Shown piece by piece: positions 13,175-20,303 of a stretch of DNA of 27,419 nt (its first letter is position 1; the number at the start of each line of letters is the position of its first letter). Position numbers and translations under genes: made by a program. Origin of the DNA: a virus; IMG/VR virus record IMGVR_UViG_3300036785_000996, positions 1-27,419 of that record. One strand, written 5' to 3'. Under the pieces are notes generated by a model. It saw nothing but the letters and a program-made list of their open reading frames with translations, had not been told where the DNA came from and ran no database searches.

Positions 13175-13516
13175 GTGAAACCGCGTTGCGAGCGACTGCG
13201 CTTGGATGGCCGCGAAGCCATAGCAGCTTGGATGGGCAAGCGCGGCTATGCGACTGGCCACGGCGACACGATCGAGGATTTGCTGGTAGAGCTTGAGGGT
13301 CAGTTGTTGCGGGCACGTGAAACCTTCGGTGACGGCTCGGCGGCCGAGGCGGCGCGGCTGCGGGTGATGCGGCTTTATGCTGCCAGGCTGAAGCGGATCC
13401 AGGATGTGGCGGATCCCAGGCGGGCGGCGCTGTTGCGGGACATGATGTTTCTGGACTCTGCGCGCGGGCGCGAGCTGTGTGCGCTGCTGCTGGCGCAGGA
13501 TGGGGCGGGGACATGA
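13175..13516 (+). CDS. Helical protein of unknown function
   Basis: The 113-residue product is nearly all helix: GREAIAAWMGKRGYATGHGD, IEDLLVELEGQLLRARETFG, then AAEAARLRVMRLYAARLKRI and a C-terminal ALLRDMMFLDSARGRELC. The Leu and Arg spacing suggests a helical bundle or coiled coil. GTG 13175 is proposed as start, since GGGGG lies some 10 nt upstream; ATG 13232 is an alternative. The frame further upstream enters the G/T-skewed region. No family is recognised. It is the first gene after the noncoding stretch. Confidence 0.55.
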   Translation: MKPRCERLRLDGREAIAAWMGKRGYATGHGDTIEDLLVELEGQLLRARETFGDGSAAEAARLRVMRLYAARLKRIQDVADPRRAALLRDMMFLDSARGRELCALLLAQDGAGT

Positions 13517-13529
13517 TGCGGAGCATCCG

Positions 13530-13676
13530 GTGAAGATGAGCGAGGGCGAGCGGTTTCTGCTGTGGGTGCTGTTGTGGGTGGGGTTGGGGATCGCCGGTGG
13601 CGGGCTGATCGGCTGGCTGGCGTTCGCCATTGACGACAACCTCGCCCGGGGTAGGCGCTGGTGGCGGCTGTGGTAG
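13530..13676 (+). CDS. Small single-span membrane protein
   Basis: The 48-residue protein has one long hydrophobic segment (FLLWVLLWVGLGIAGGGLIG), followed by a polar, Arg/Trp-rich C-terminus (ARGRRWWRLW) that probably stays in the cytoplasm. GTG 13530 lies 6 nt after GGAG; ATG 13536, two codons later, is also possible. Small membrane proteins of this type are common in phages and may be involved in lysis, exclusion or membrane anchoring, but there is no specific indication. Confidence 0.55.
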   Translation: MKMSEGERFLLWVLLWVGLGIAGGGLIGWLAFAIDDNLARGRRWWRLW

Positions 13677-13704
13677 AGCCATCCCGTATGGAGGCCTATG
13701 TATA

Positions 13705-13815
13705 ATGAGTGTCAGCAGGCGGCTCTTCCTCGGCCACCTCTTTGCGGCCTGTGCCGCCCCCGCGATCGTGCGGGCGGGTCACCTGATGCCGGTCAAGGCG
13801 CTGGACCTGCCGTGA
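13705..13815 (+). CDS. Tat-signal-like short peptide
   Basis: The 36-residue product starts at ATG 13705, with GGAGG at 13690-13694. It reads as a twin-arginine-like leader with almost no mature part: SRRLFLGHLFAACAAPAIVR followed by AGHLMPVKALDLP. Very short proteins of the type 'RR-x-F/L ... APAIVRA ... LMPV' are frequent in phages of Alphaproteobacteria, with no known function to my knowledge. The stop overlaps the GTG start of the downstream regulator (GTGA), so the two are co-translated. Confidence 0.6.
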   Translation: MSVSRRLFLGHLFAACAAPAIVRAGHLMPVKALDLP

Positions 13816-14108
13816 CCAAGCTCGCCACCTGCCCGTACTGCCACCAGCCCATCCGCGGCGTGCGCCTCGGCATCTATATGTCGCCCCGGCGGGCGGAGAT
13901 ATTCGACATTATCAAGGCGGCGGGGGAGGGCGGGGTGTCGACGGCGGTGCTGGCCGAGCGGCTCTCACTCTCGCGCTATACCGTGCGCTCGCATATCGAG
14001 CAGATCAACGGCCTCCTGCAGGAGACCGACTGGCGCATCAGCAACTTCCCCGGCGGCGGCAGCCGCGACAACGCCTACGAGGTTGTCAGGAGGGGGTCGG
14101 AAGATTAG
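13812..14108 (+). CDS. Zinc-ribbon plus winged-helix regulator
   Basis: The 98-residue product begins at GTG 13812 in a GTGA overlap. The N-terminus has CPYC (residues 7-10) as half of a zinc-knuckle. From about 24 a winged helix is visible: SPRRAEIFDIIKAAGEGGVS, TAVLAERLSLSRYTVRSHIE as recognition helix, and a wing region ending DNAYEVVR. Such domains occur in phage regulators that test DNA by a MarR/DeoR-like fold. It may control the modification genes downstream. Confidence 0.65.
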   Translation: MTKLATCPYCHQPIRGVRLGIYMSPRRAEIFDIIKAAGEGGVSTAVLAERLSLSRYTVRSHIEQINGLLQETDWRISNFPGGGSRDNAYEVVRRGSED

Positions 14109-14230
14109 ACCATGACGGCGGCGCCCTTTCGCCCGGCTCCCCCGGCGGGTCGGGTCCCAAGGTTCCTGGGCGCGCCGTATCTTGTTTAACCCAGGAGCCA
14201 ACGCCGGGGCCTTTCTCGAAAGGAAAGCAA
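14109..14230. promoter_or_regulatory. Gap with inverted repeats before radical SAM gene
   Basis: This 122-bp gap contains TCCTGGG (14164-14170) and CCCAGGA (14190-14196), a perfect 7-bp inverted repeat with a 19-nt loop. The first arm can alternatively pair with CCCAAGG just upstream. Two competing hairpins ahead of a gene could be a terminator/antiterminator, but no U run follows. A CGAAAGGAAA ribosome-site box lies at 14217-14226. No clear promoter boxes are seen. Confidence 0.35.
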
Positions 14231-15052
14231 ATGAGGCTTATCCGCGTATTCCCCCGCCGCACCAAGGCAACCCCGACCGATGCTTTGGCTTATTTCGGGC
14301 CACCAGATTTGTTTGCGGAAGCGGATGAAGTTCATGTCTCGGTGACGTTTACTTACGACAAGCCGACGGCCGAGCAGTTTGCCGAGCAATGGCGCTATGT
14401 GGCTCCCACCAAGGTCGGTGGCGTTGCCTATGGCGATCGCGGTGAGGAGTTTATCCCCGGCCGCTACATCAGGCACGGCTATGGGTTCACCTCGCGTGGG
14501 TGCCCACGCAAGTGCTGGTTCTGCAGTGTTTGGAAACGTGATCCGGTGCCGCGGTTGCTGCCGATTATTGATTGCTGGAACATTCTCGATGATAATCTGC
14601 TGGCGTGTCCACGCCCGCATGTCGAGTCCGTCTTTGCAATGTTGCGGCGGCAGGATCGGAGAATTGAATTTACCGGCGGACTCGAGGCGCGAGCACTGGA
14701 GAATTACCAGGTCGAATTGCTTGCGAGTCTGCGTCCGCGCCCTTCGATGTTCTTTGCGTATGATCCAGGTGATGCCTTCGAGACACTCGAAAGCGCGGCA
14801 TCTCGGCTGCAGGCCGCAGGTTTTTCGGCGTGTTCGCATCGGCTGCGATGTTACGTGCTGGTTGGCCACCCGAAGGATACTTTCGACCTGGCAGAGGCGC
14901 GCCTGCGGCAAATGCTCGGGATTGGTTTCACGCCGATGGCAATGCTGTGGCGACCGGAAACGCCGTCGCAGGAGAAGTACCGTCCCGATGACCGCTGGCG
15001 CGCCTTTCAACGAAGATGGGCGCGGCCGGCTATCATTCATGCAGTGCAATGA
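14231..15052 (+). CDS. Radical SAM enzyme of unknown substrate
   Basis: The 273-residue protein contains the radical SAM cluster motif C91-PRK-C95-WF-C98 (CX3CX2C) in SRGCPRKCWFCSVWKRD. Upstream (31-70) is a short alpha/beta region like a reduced cobalamin-binding-type domain (ADEVHVSVTF). After the cluster come FTGGLEARAL (147-156), a SAM-binding-type Gly-rich strand, FFAYDPGDAFETL and YVLVGHPKDTFDLAEARLRQ, in the order seen in Elp3/MiaB-like proteins. It lacks the TRAM or HAT domain of those enzymes, so it is not an ordinary tRNA enzyme. It starts at ATG 14231 with CGAAAGGAAA and overlaps the next gene as ATGA. Chemistry and target are unknown. Confidence 0.8.
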   Translation: MRLIRVFPRRTKATPTDALAYFGPPDLFAEADEVHVSVTFTYDKPTAEQFAEQWRYVAPTKVGGVAYGDRGEEFIPGRYIRHGYGFTSRGCPRKCWFCSVWKRDPVPRLLPIIDCWNILDDNLLACPRPHVESVFAMLRRQDRRIEFTGGLEARALENYQVELLASLRPRPSMFFAYDPGDAFETLESAASRLQAAGFSACSHRLRCYVLVGHPKDTFDLAEARLRQMLGIGFTPMAMLWRPETPSQEKYRPDDRWRAFQRRWARPAIIHAVQ

Positions 15053-16140
15053 ATCCCATCCTCATCGACAACTTCTTCCCGCCCGAGCTGTACCAGCGCC
15101 TGCGCTCGAGCGTGCGCGCCGCGCCCATGACCTACGGCTCCAAGTCCAACAGGAATACAGATCCGCATGGGCATTGGTCGTGGAAGCCGTTGCACGACTC
15201 GACCTATAACCTGGCCGACATAAGCGACCAGCTGCAAATGTTACGCCTGCAGGGCCATGATCCTGGTTTGTTTGCTGGCTGGAATTTTCTGCGCGATAGT
15301 TCCGGCAAAAGAACAGGAGGATATGGCTTTGACATTGCCAGCATGAAGCTGGTGCGCTGCTACGTCAACGGCTACACCTACGGCACCGATGGATATTTCC
15401 ATACCGACAGCGACCGCGACGGCGATCTGACCGTCATCATCTACATCTGCGGTGATGCGGACGCATCAGGCAACAATGCGTGGCCGCTGGACTGGGCCGG
15501 CGAGACCGTGTGCACCGATGGCAAGACCTACTGGTCGTATCTGCCGCGGGCAAATAGAGTGGTGATACTCCCCTCCAACATGCTGCACGCGGCCAGGGCG
15601 GTGAGCAGGAAGTGCACCGAGCTGCGCACTACGCTGATGTACAAGGCCAGGCCGCGCCGCAACTCATTATTCGAGGTGCAATCCGACTGGCTGCGCGAGC
15701 GCGGCGCTTTGGCGATCAATCATTCGACCGGTTCGTTGCACGACCACCTGATGCGCTGTCATCAGCTCGTATACGACAAGGAGCCGAAGGACTCGTTGAT
15801 GCTGGCCTATGCCGCCGGGCTGCACTCGATCTACGGCACCAATGCCTTCGCCAAGGTGCTGCTCGAGGCCACCGACTCCAACCGCGCCGACGTTGCTCGC
15901 AAGTTCGGCAGAGAGGCCGAGGAACTGGCCTATCTGTTCCATCTGCTCGAGCGGCCGAAGACCCTGGAGGAAGTGAAGATGGGTGAGGGCGATTGCTTCC
16001 TCGAGTACCGGTTCAACAAGTTCGGCTGGCACAATGCGGCCGTGACCAACGCGCTGCGGCTGATAGAATGCGCCAACCTGGCCGACCAGAAGAGCCTGGA
16101 GAAGTGGCCGAATTTGCAGAAGCTCTGGAGCACGACATGA
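15049..16140 (+). CDS. 2OG-Fe(II) oxygenase fused to DUF6817-like domain
   Basis: The 363-residue protein has two parts. Residues 1-200 form a prolyl-4-hydroxylase-like 2-oxoglutarate/iron(II) dioxygenase: H118-T-D120 in GYFHTDSD, distal H180 in NMLHAARAVS and R193 in LRTTL supply iron and 2OG ligands. Residues about 228-345 (LHDHLMRCHQLVYDKE, LAYAAGLHSIYGTNAF) resemble DUF6817, a helical HD-like domain of unknown activity. It is joined by ATGA overlaps to the radical SAM gene before it and to the methyltransferase gene after it. Hydroxylation of a base, nucleotide or peptide is possible; nothing in the sequence decides which. Confidence 0.78.
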   Translation: MNPILIDNFFPPELYQRLRSSVRAAPMTYGSKSNRNTDPHGHWSWKPLHDSTYNLADISDQLQMLRLQGHDPGLFAGWNFLRDSSGKRTGGYGFDIASMKLVRCYVNGYTYGTDGYFHTDSDRDGDLTVIIYICGDADASGNNAWPLDWAGETVCTDGKTYWSYLPRANRVVILPSNMLHAARAVSRKCTELRTTLMYKARPRRNSLFEVQSDWLRERGALAINHSTGSLHDHLMRCHQLVYDKEPKDSLMLAYAAGLHSIYGTNAFAKVLLEATDSNRADVARKFGREAEELAYLFHLLERPKTLEEVKMGEGDCFLEYRFNKFGWHNAAVTNALRLIECANLADQKSLEKWPNLQKLWSTT

Positions 16141-16667
16141 GCGATCTGTTCCAGGAAACCCACCCGCCGCACCAGTCCAAGCTGGTGCCGGATGAGAACA
16201 AGTTTCATGTCGGTAATGGACATGATGGCAAGCACTATTGGATAACGCCGCCCGAATTGTACGCCCATCTCGACGCTGAGTTTGGATTCGACTTCGATCC
16301 GTGCCCGCATCCCTTGCCGGCAGGCTTTGACGGCTTGACGTGTGAATGGGGTCAATCGAACTATGTCAACCCGCCCTTTGGATCAATTATCCATAAGGGC
16401 AGGAAGAAAGGGCCGACTGCCTGGGTGCGTAAGGCTATCATTGAGCAGCAGAAGGGCAAGCGCGTGGTCCTGGTCTATCCGGTCGATAAGTGGGTGCTGA
16501 TGCTGTTGCGAGCCATGGGCACGCAAGTGAGGAATCTCGGCGACGTGCGCTGGCTGGCGGTAGAAGACGGCTCCCAAGGAAAAGGAACAGGCAGGCATAT
16601 TGCTTGCTTCGTGCTCGAAAGAACGGAGATGGCAAATGACCGAGCCGGTGGGCGAGCCGCCCGATGA
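16137..16667 (+). CDS. Dam-like DNA N6-adenine methyltransferase
   Basis: The 176-residue protein resembles the phage Dam family of adenine methyltransferases: YWITPPELYAHLDAEF (34-49), FDFDPCPHP (51-59) and the catalytic N78-P-P-F81 in NYVNPPFGS, followed by a strand VVLVYPVDKWV. The SAM-binding glycine motif is degenerate, as is usual in this small family. ATG 16137 overlaps the oxygenase stop as ATGA. It may methylate adenine to protect phage DNA, or act with the two enzymes before it. The 3' end overlaps the next small gene. Confidence 0.8.
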   Translation: MSDLFQETHPPHQSKLVPDENKFHVGNGHDGKHYWITPPELYAHLDAEFGFDFDPCPHPLPAGFDGLTCEWGQSNYVNPPFGSIIHKGRKKGPTAWVRKAIIEQQKGKRVVLVYPVDKWVLMLLRAMGTQVRNLGDVRWLAVEDGSQGKGTGRHIACFVLERTEMANDRAGGRAAR

Positions 16668-16752
16668 GCTGGCGCTGATCTTCAATGTGCTCCTCGAGGT
16701 GCTGAGCGCCTTGCAGCGCATCGCCAAGGCGCTGGAGAAGCTGGCTGGTTGA
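16636..16752 (+). CDS. 38-residue helical protein
   Basis: ATG 16636 lies inside the end of the methyltransferase gene in another frame, with GGAG at 16625-16628. The product (acidic start TEPVGEPPDE, then LALIFNVLLEVLSALQRIAK and a short ALEKLAG end) is one strongly amphipathic or membrane-seeking helix. It may be a partner peptide of the methyltransferase or an independent membrane-active peptide. Support is the ribosome site and the exact fit to the next gene, 1 nt away. Confidence 0.55.
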   Translation: MTEPVGEPPDELALIFNVLLEVLSALQRIAKALEKLAG

Positions 16753-16753
16753 C

Positions 16754-16984
16754 GTGGAGTATACGGTGCAGCAGCTCAAGAGCCTGCCTGCCGGCGTGCG
16801 CATCTGCTTCTATCGCGGCCCGCCGTTCGAGCACCTGTCGCACCGCCCGTATGAGTACTATCAGATGATGATGGAGCTCAAGGACGCCGTCGGCGAGCTG
16901 GTGGCCTCCGGCCGTATCTCGGTCGAGCGCGTCAAGATGAACAAGCCGCCGTTCGACGCCCGGTACTTCGCCACTGGACTGTGA
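16754..16984 (+). CDS. Small protein of unknown function
   Basis: The 76-residue product starts at GTG 16754, one base after the previous stop, so coupling rather than a separate ribosome site probably drives translation. It shows a strand/helix start (YTVQQLKSLPAGVRICFYRG), an aromatic middle (PYEYYQMMMELKDAVGEL) and a basic strand RISVERVKM. No family is recognised. The stop overlaps the following start. Confidence 0.55.
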   Translation: MEYTVQQLKSLPAGVRICFYRGPPFEHLSHRPYEYYQMMMELKDAVGELVASGRISVERVKMNKPPFDARYFATGL

Positions 16985-17187
16985 TGAAACGAAGATTGAC
17001 CGAAGCAGAGAAGGCCGCAGTCCTGAGCGACTATGCTATCGGCATGAGCGTCCGCAAGATAGCAACCAAACACGGCGTGGCCTTCACCTATCCGTCGAAC
17101 CTGGCTGCCAAGGTTGGCGCGCAAATGCGCTGGCCGATCGAGAAGCGCCGGGAGTACTCCGAGCGGGCGCGAAAGTACGCATTATGA
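16984..17187 (+). CDS. Small resolvase-type HTH protein
   Basis: The 67-residue product has a helix-turn-helix like those at the end of resolvases: LTEAEKAAVLSDYAIGMSVR followed by KIATKHGVAFTYPSNLAAKV. The C-terminal part is basic (RWPIEKRREYSERARKY). ATG 16984 shares a base with the preceding TGA; GTG 16981 is an equal alternative. Its stop overlaps the start of the DpdA-like gene as ATGA. It is likely a DNA-binding protein serving the local genes. Confidence 0.65.
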   Translation: MKRRLTEAEKAAVLSDYAIGMSVRKIATKHGVAFTYPSNLAAKVGAQMRWPIEKRREYSERARKYAL

Positions 17188-17786
17188 TCTATCTGAGCGG
17201 CACCATCCGCCCGAACTTGAGCCATCCCATGCTCGGCTTCATGAAGGCACCGCAGACGGGGTACCAAGTGCCGCTGGGCATAGCATGGGCGGCCGACAAT
17301 GGGCGCTTCAGCGCGCCCGAGAAGTACACCGACGACGGATACCTCGGTTGGCTCGCTCGGCAACCGCTCGAGCATTGCCTGTTCGCGGTCGCCCCAGACG
17401 TGCTGGCGGACCACACCGCGACTATTGCGCTCTCCATGCCGTTATTTTCGCGGCTACGGGCGCTGGGGTACCGGGCTGCCTTCGTGGCCCAGGACGGCTG
17501 GCGCGAGCACGACACCCCCTGGGATGAGTTTGACTGCCTATTTCTCGGCGGTACCACGGCGTTCAAGCTTGGCTGCGGCGCTGCCGCGGTGGCGGCCGCC
17601 CGCGCGCGCGGCAAGTGGACCCACATGGGCCGCGTCAATTCCTACCGCCGGCTGCGGTTGGCGGCGGCCATCGGCTGCCATAGCGCCGACGGCACCTTCC
17701 TCAAGTTCGGGCCCGACGTGAACGCGCCCAGGATGCTGCGCTGGCTGGAGTGGCTGGCGGCCGCCCCTTTACTCAAGTTCTGGTAG
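17184..17786 (+). CDS. Possible TGT/DpdA-like transglycosylase-family protein
   Basis: The 200-residue protein looks like a short TIM-barrel protein. Segments in order are MIYLSGTI, IAWAADNGRFSAPEKYTDD, CLFAVAPDVLADHTAT with D72, RAAFVAQDGW, FDCLFLGGTTAFKLG, GKWTHMGRVNSYRRL and IGCHSADGTFLKFGPD. This order of an Asp after a hydrophobic strand, Q-D-G, G-G-T and a late D-G-T resembles queuine/archaeosine transglycosylases and phage DpdA relatives, which insert 7-deazaguanine into DNA. No deazaguanine synthesis genes (folE, queD, queE, queC) are in this window, and the resemblance is by eye only. It starts in an ATGA overlap with the HTH gene. Confidence 0.45.
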   Translation: MIYLSGTIRPNLSHPMLGFMKAPQTGYQVPLGIAWAADNGRFSAPEKYTDDGYLGWLARQPLEHCLFAVAPDVLADHTATIALSMPLFSRLRALGYRAAFVAQDGWREHDTPWDEFDCLFLGGTTAFKLGCGAAAVAAARARGKWTHMGRVNSYRRLRLAAAIGCHSADGTFLKFGPDVNAPRMLRWLEWLAAAPLLKFW

Positions 17787-17823
17787 TCACTAGGCTGTCG
17801 GCACCCTAGGTGAGGGTATCCCG

Positions 17824-18048
17824 ATGCTGCCGCTTCTGGTCCAGGTCATCATCGCGCTCGTGATCGCCGGCTTCATCGTCTGGGCCGCGCGCCAGCTCAT
17901 CGCGCTGGTGCCGATGGAGGCGATCTACGCCAAGGCCATCAATGTCGTGATAACGATCGTGGCGGTGGCCATCGTCATCTTCTATGTCATCATCCCGCTC
18001 TTAAACCTGCTGGCCGGGGTCCATATCGGCGTCACCACGGTGAAATAA
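17824..18048 (+). CDS. Two-span small membrane protein, holin-like or Thivi_2564-like
   Basis: The 74-residue protein has two hydrophobic segments, LPLLVQVIIALVIAGFIVWA and VVITIVAVAIVIFYVIIPLL, joined by a short loop (PMEAIYAKAI). Size and topology fit a class-II holin, or the small Thivi_2564-type membrane family. No endolysin is next to it, so lysis is not supported by context. ATG 17824 follows GTGAGGG. The stop overlaps the next start (TAATG). Confidence 0.6.
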   Translation: MLPLLVQVIIALVIAGFIVWAARQLIALVPMEAIYAKAINVVITIVAVAIVIFYVIIPLLNLLAGVHIGVTTVK

Positions 18049-18314
18049 TGCGCAAGGGCCCGTTGCTCATTCCCGATGCCGAGGAGGAGGCAACCCAGGC
18101 CGCGCCCGGCGAGCCGGAGCCGGTGCTACTGCCGCCCAAGCATGTGGTCGACGCCGGCATTGCCGAGTTCATGCGGCTCGCCCGCCTGCACTGGCCGGCG
18201 CGCGAGTCCGGCATCAGCATCTCCTTCGACATTAAGAACGAGCGCCAATTGTTCTTGACCATCGGCCTGGTCTACAAGGCAATGCGGGAGGCGGAAGATG
18301 ACCAAGCCGGTTGA
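18048..18314 (+). CDS. Small protein upstream of terminase
   Basis: The 88-residue product has a Pro/Glu-rich start (EATQAAPGEPEPVLLPP), then a compact region HVVDAGIAEFMRLARLHWPA, ISISFDIKNERQLFLTIGLV and a final helix. I do not recognise it. Its position just before the large terminase suggests a role in packaging (such as a diverged small terminase subunit), but length and sequence do not prove that. ATG 18048 shares a base with the previous TAA. Confidence 0.6.
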   Translation: MRKGPLLIPDAEEEATQAAPGEPEPVLLPPKHVVDAGIAEFMRLARLHWPARESGISISFDIKNERQLFLTIGLVYKAMREAEDDQAG

Positions 18315-18453
18315 CCCGATGTGCGTGGAGCTTGCCCGCCACTTCCTCGACGACGTGAAGTTCTCGGATAATACCGACGTGCAGGAGCTGGCGGAGATAA
18401 TCCAGACCGCCTGCGAGCAGTACTGCCATGAGATGGAAGACGACGAGCAATGA
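18298..18453 (+). CDS. 51-residue acidic protein before terminase
   Basis: ATG 18298 has GGGAGGCGG upstream and lies in the end of the preceding gene. The product (KPVDPMCVELARHFLDDVKF, then LAEIIQTACEQYCHEMEDDE and a final Gln) is acidic and helical, with three cysteines. The stop overlaps the terminase start as ATGA, so the terminase is translated by coupling to this gene. Its function is unknown. Confidence 0.65.
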   Translation: MTKPVDPMCVELARHFLDDVKFSDNTDVQELAEIIQTACEQYCHEMEDDEQ

Positions 18454-20303
18454 ACCGGCGCGGACCACCGCTGCCGGTCGCTCCCTTCCCGCGCGAGCGC
18501 TTCCTTGACTTTTGCAGCCGATTGAGAATTCAGACTAAAGATTACGGCATGGTGCCGATGCAGCTATTGGGCACGCAGACATTCGTGCTCGATCAGATCT
18601 GCGCCGCGACCGATAAAGGCGTTACGACATTCCTGATTCTTAAAGCTCGTCAATTAGGAATGACTACATTCTTCATCGCATTGGATCTGTTCTGGGCCTT
18701 TGAACATGACGGCCTCTTGGGTGCCTTCGTCACCCATACCGACCAGGCCAAGGCCCTGTTCAGGAACACGATCAAGATCTTCTTCACCGGCCTGCCGAAG
18801 ACCCACAAGATCAAGTGGGACGCCGAGAACCGCGACATGATCGTGCTCAAGAATGGCTCACTGCTTCAGTACCTGGTTGCGGGGATCAAAGAGAAAGCCA
18901 AGGGCGGCCTTGGCCGCTCGTCGGCGAATAACTTTATCCATGCCACGGAGGTAGCCTTCTGGGGCTCGCCAGACGACCTGAACGAACTCTCGGCCACAAT
19001 GAGCACACATTATCCGCACCGCCTGAAGATTGAGGAAACGACAGCGAATGGGTTTAATTTCTGGGAGGAACGGTGGCGCGAGGGTAAGGACGACCCAACA
19101 ATCTGCTGCATCTTCGTCGGTTGGTGGCGGCATGACGACTATGCCTTCCATGACGACGACGAGCGCTTCCTGCTGTTCATGGCCAAGGGGCACCAGTCGC
19201 AGCTGACCATGCTGGAGCGCCGCCGCGTCAACGAAGTCTACAAGCGCCACGGCGTTACCGTCAACCACAACCAGATCGCCTGGTACCGCTGGAAATTGGA
19301 TACAGAAAATAGTGGCGACCAGAACAAGATGGACGAGATGTTCCCGTGGCTGGAGGACGACGCCTTCGTCGCCACAGGCACCCAGTTCTTCTCCTCCTTG
19401 CATCTGACAGAAGCCGCCAAGAACGGCCGCAACGTCAAGTTCATGCCGTTCAAGTACCAGATGGGCGACACCTGGCGCGATACCACGGTCATCGCCATGC
19501 GCAACCCGCGCTCGGAGCTCAAAGTATGGGAGGAGGCGGATGCCACCGGCCATTATGCAATTGGATGTGATCCTGCCTACGGAAGTGGAGAAGAAGCTGA
19601 CCGAAGCGTTATCAATGTATGTCGATGCTATGCAGATCGACTGGTCCAGGTTGCCGAATTCGTTTCGCCTCTTATCAGTACCTACCAATGTGCCTGGGCG
19701 CTTTGTCACCTTGCGGGTTACTATCGAAACTGCATGGTCAACCTTGAAATAACCGGCCCCGGCGAGGCGGTGTTCAACGAGATGAATCAACTGCGCCGCG
19801 ACGCCGTGCAGATGATGGACCGCACCCCCGACGGCAAGATCGAATATGATTTGAGATATGTCTTCACCATGATGCGGCACTACCTCTACTCGCGCCCAGA
19901 CAGCATGCAGCAGTCGCTGGCCTACCAGTGGAAAACCACCGGCAACAACAAGTTCAGCATGCTCTCATCGTTCAAGGACTCGTTCGAACTGGGACGCTTC
20001 AAGACGTTCTCGCTCTACCTCATCGACGAGATGAAGACCATCGTGGTCGACGGCGGCGCCGTGGGGGCGGAGCCAGGGAAGAAAGACGACCGGGTGATCG
20101 CCGCCGCCTTGGCGCACGAGGCCTGGAGAAGATGGATCAGGCAGCGCCTGGAGGCCAACGGCATCACCTACGCGGCCGCCCAGCGCGAGGCCGAGGGCAA
20201 GGGCCCCGGCGTTGCGGAAAAGGCCGCCATCAACTACCTTCGCGCCGCCGGCGTCATCAACAAGGCGGGAGACTTGCTTGTTGCGGAGCAACGGGGTCAA
20301 TAA
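18450..20303 (+). CDS. terL: Terminase large subunit
   Basis: The 617-residue protein is the DNA-packaging motor. The ATPase part has a Walker A-like KARQLGMT (65-72) preceded by the strand TTFLIL, an adenine-binding-type QTFVLDQI upstream, and a Walker B-like region FIHATEVAFW. The nuclease part shows AIGCDPAYGSGEEADRSV with D374, a middle acidic LEITGPGE and a final D-D-R-V-I-A (D546, D547), as in RNase H-fold terminase nucleases. It starts by ATGA coupling and ends with TAATG to the next gene. It is longer than the common 450-500 residues, as in several phages whose TerL has extra insertions. Confidence 0.9.
   Translation: MNRRGPPLPVAPFPRERFLDFCSRLRIQTKDYGMVPMQLLGTQTFVLDQICAATDKGVTTFLILKARQLGMTTFFIALDLFWAFEHDGLLGAFVTHTDQAKALFRNTIKIFFTGLPKTHKIKWDAENRDMIVLKNGSLLQYLVAGIKEKAKGGLGRSSANNFIHATEVAFWGSPDDLNELSATMSTHYPHRLKIEETTANGFNFWEERWREGKDDPTICCIFVGWWRHDDYAFHDDDERFLLFMAKGHQSQLTMLERRRVNEVYKRHGVTVNHNQIAWYRWKLDTENSGDQNKMDEMFPWLEDDAFVATGTQFFSSLHLTEAAKNGRNVKFMPFKYQMGDTWRDTTVIAMRNPRSELKVWEEADATGHYAIGCDPAYGSGEEADRSVINVCRCYADRLVQVAEFVSPLISTYQCAWALCHLAGYYRNCMVNLEITGPGEAVFNEMNQLRRDAVQMMDRTPDGKIEYDLRYVFTMMRHYLYSRPDSMQQSLAYQWKTTGNNKFSMLSSFKDSFELGRFKTFSLYLIDEMKTIVVDGGAVGAEPGKKDDRVIAAALAHEAWRRWIRQRLEANGITYAAAQREAEGKGPGVAEKAAINYLRAAGVINKAGDLLVAEQRGQ

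Noticed and set aside
12505-13239. 244-codon open frame on the minus strand
   Set aside because: Pro/His/Ser-rich product with no ribosome site and no domain; the frame is open because the C/A-rich strand has few stops.
14231-15052. QueE identity for the radical SAM enzyme
   Set aside because: It is longer than QueE and has an Elp3/MiaB-like motif order with FTGGLEARAL, and no other deazaguanine synthesis genes are nearby.
18858-19880. 340-codon minus-strand frame
   Set aside because: Antisense shadow of the terminase gene, a usual effect of GC-rich codon bias.
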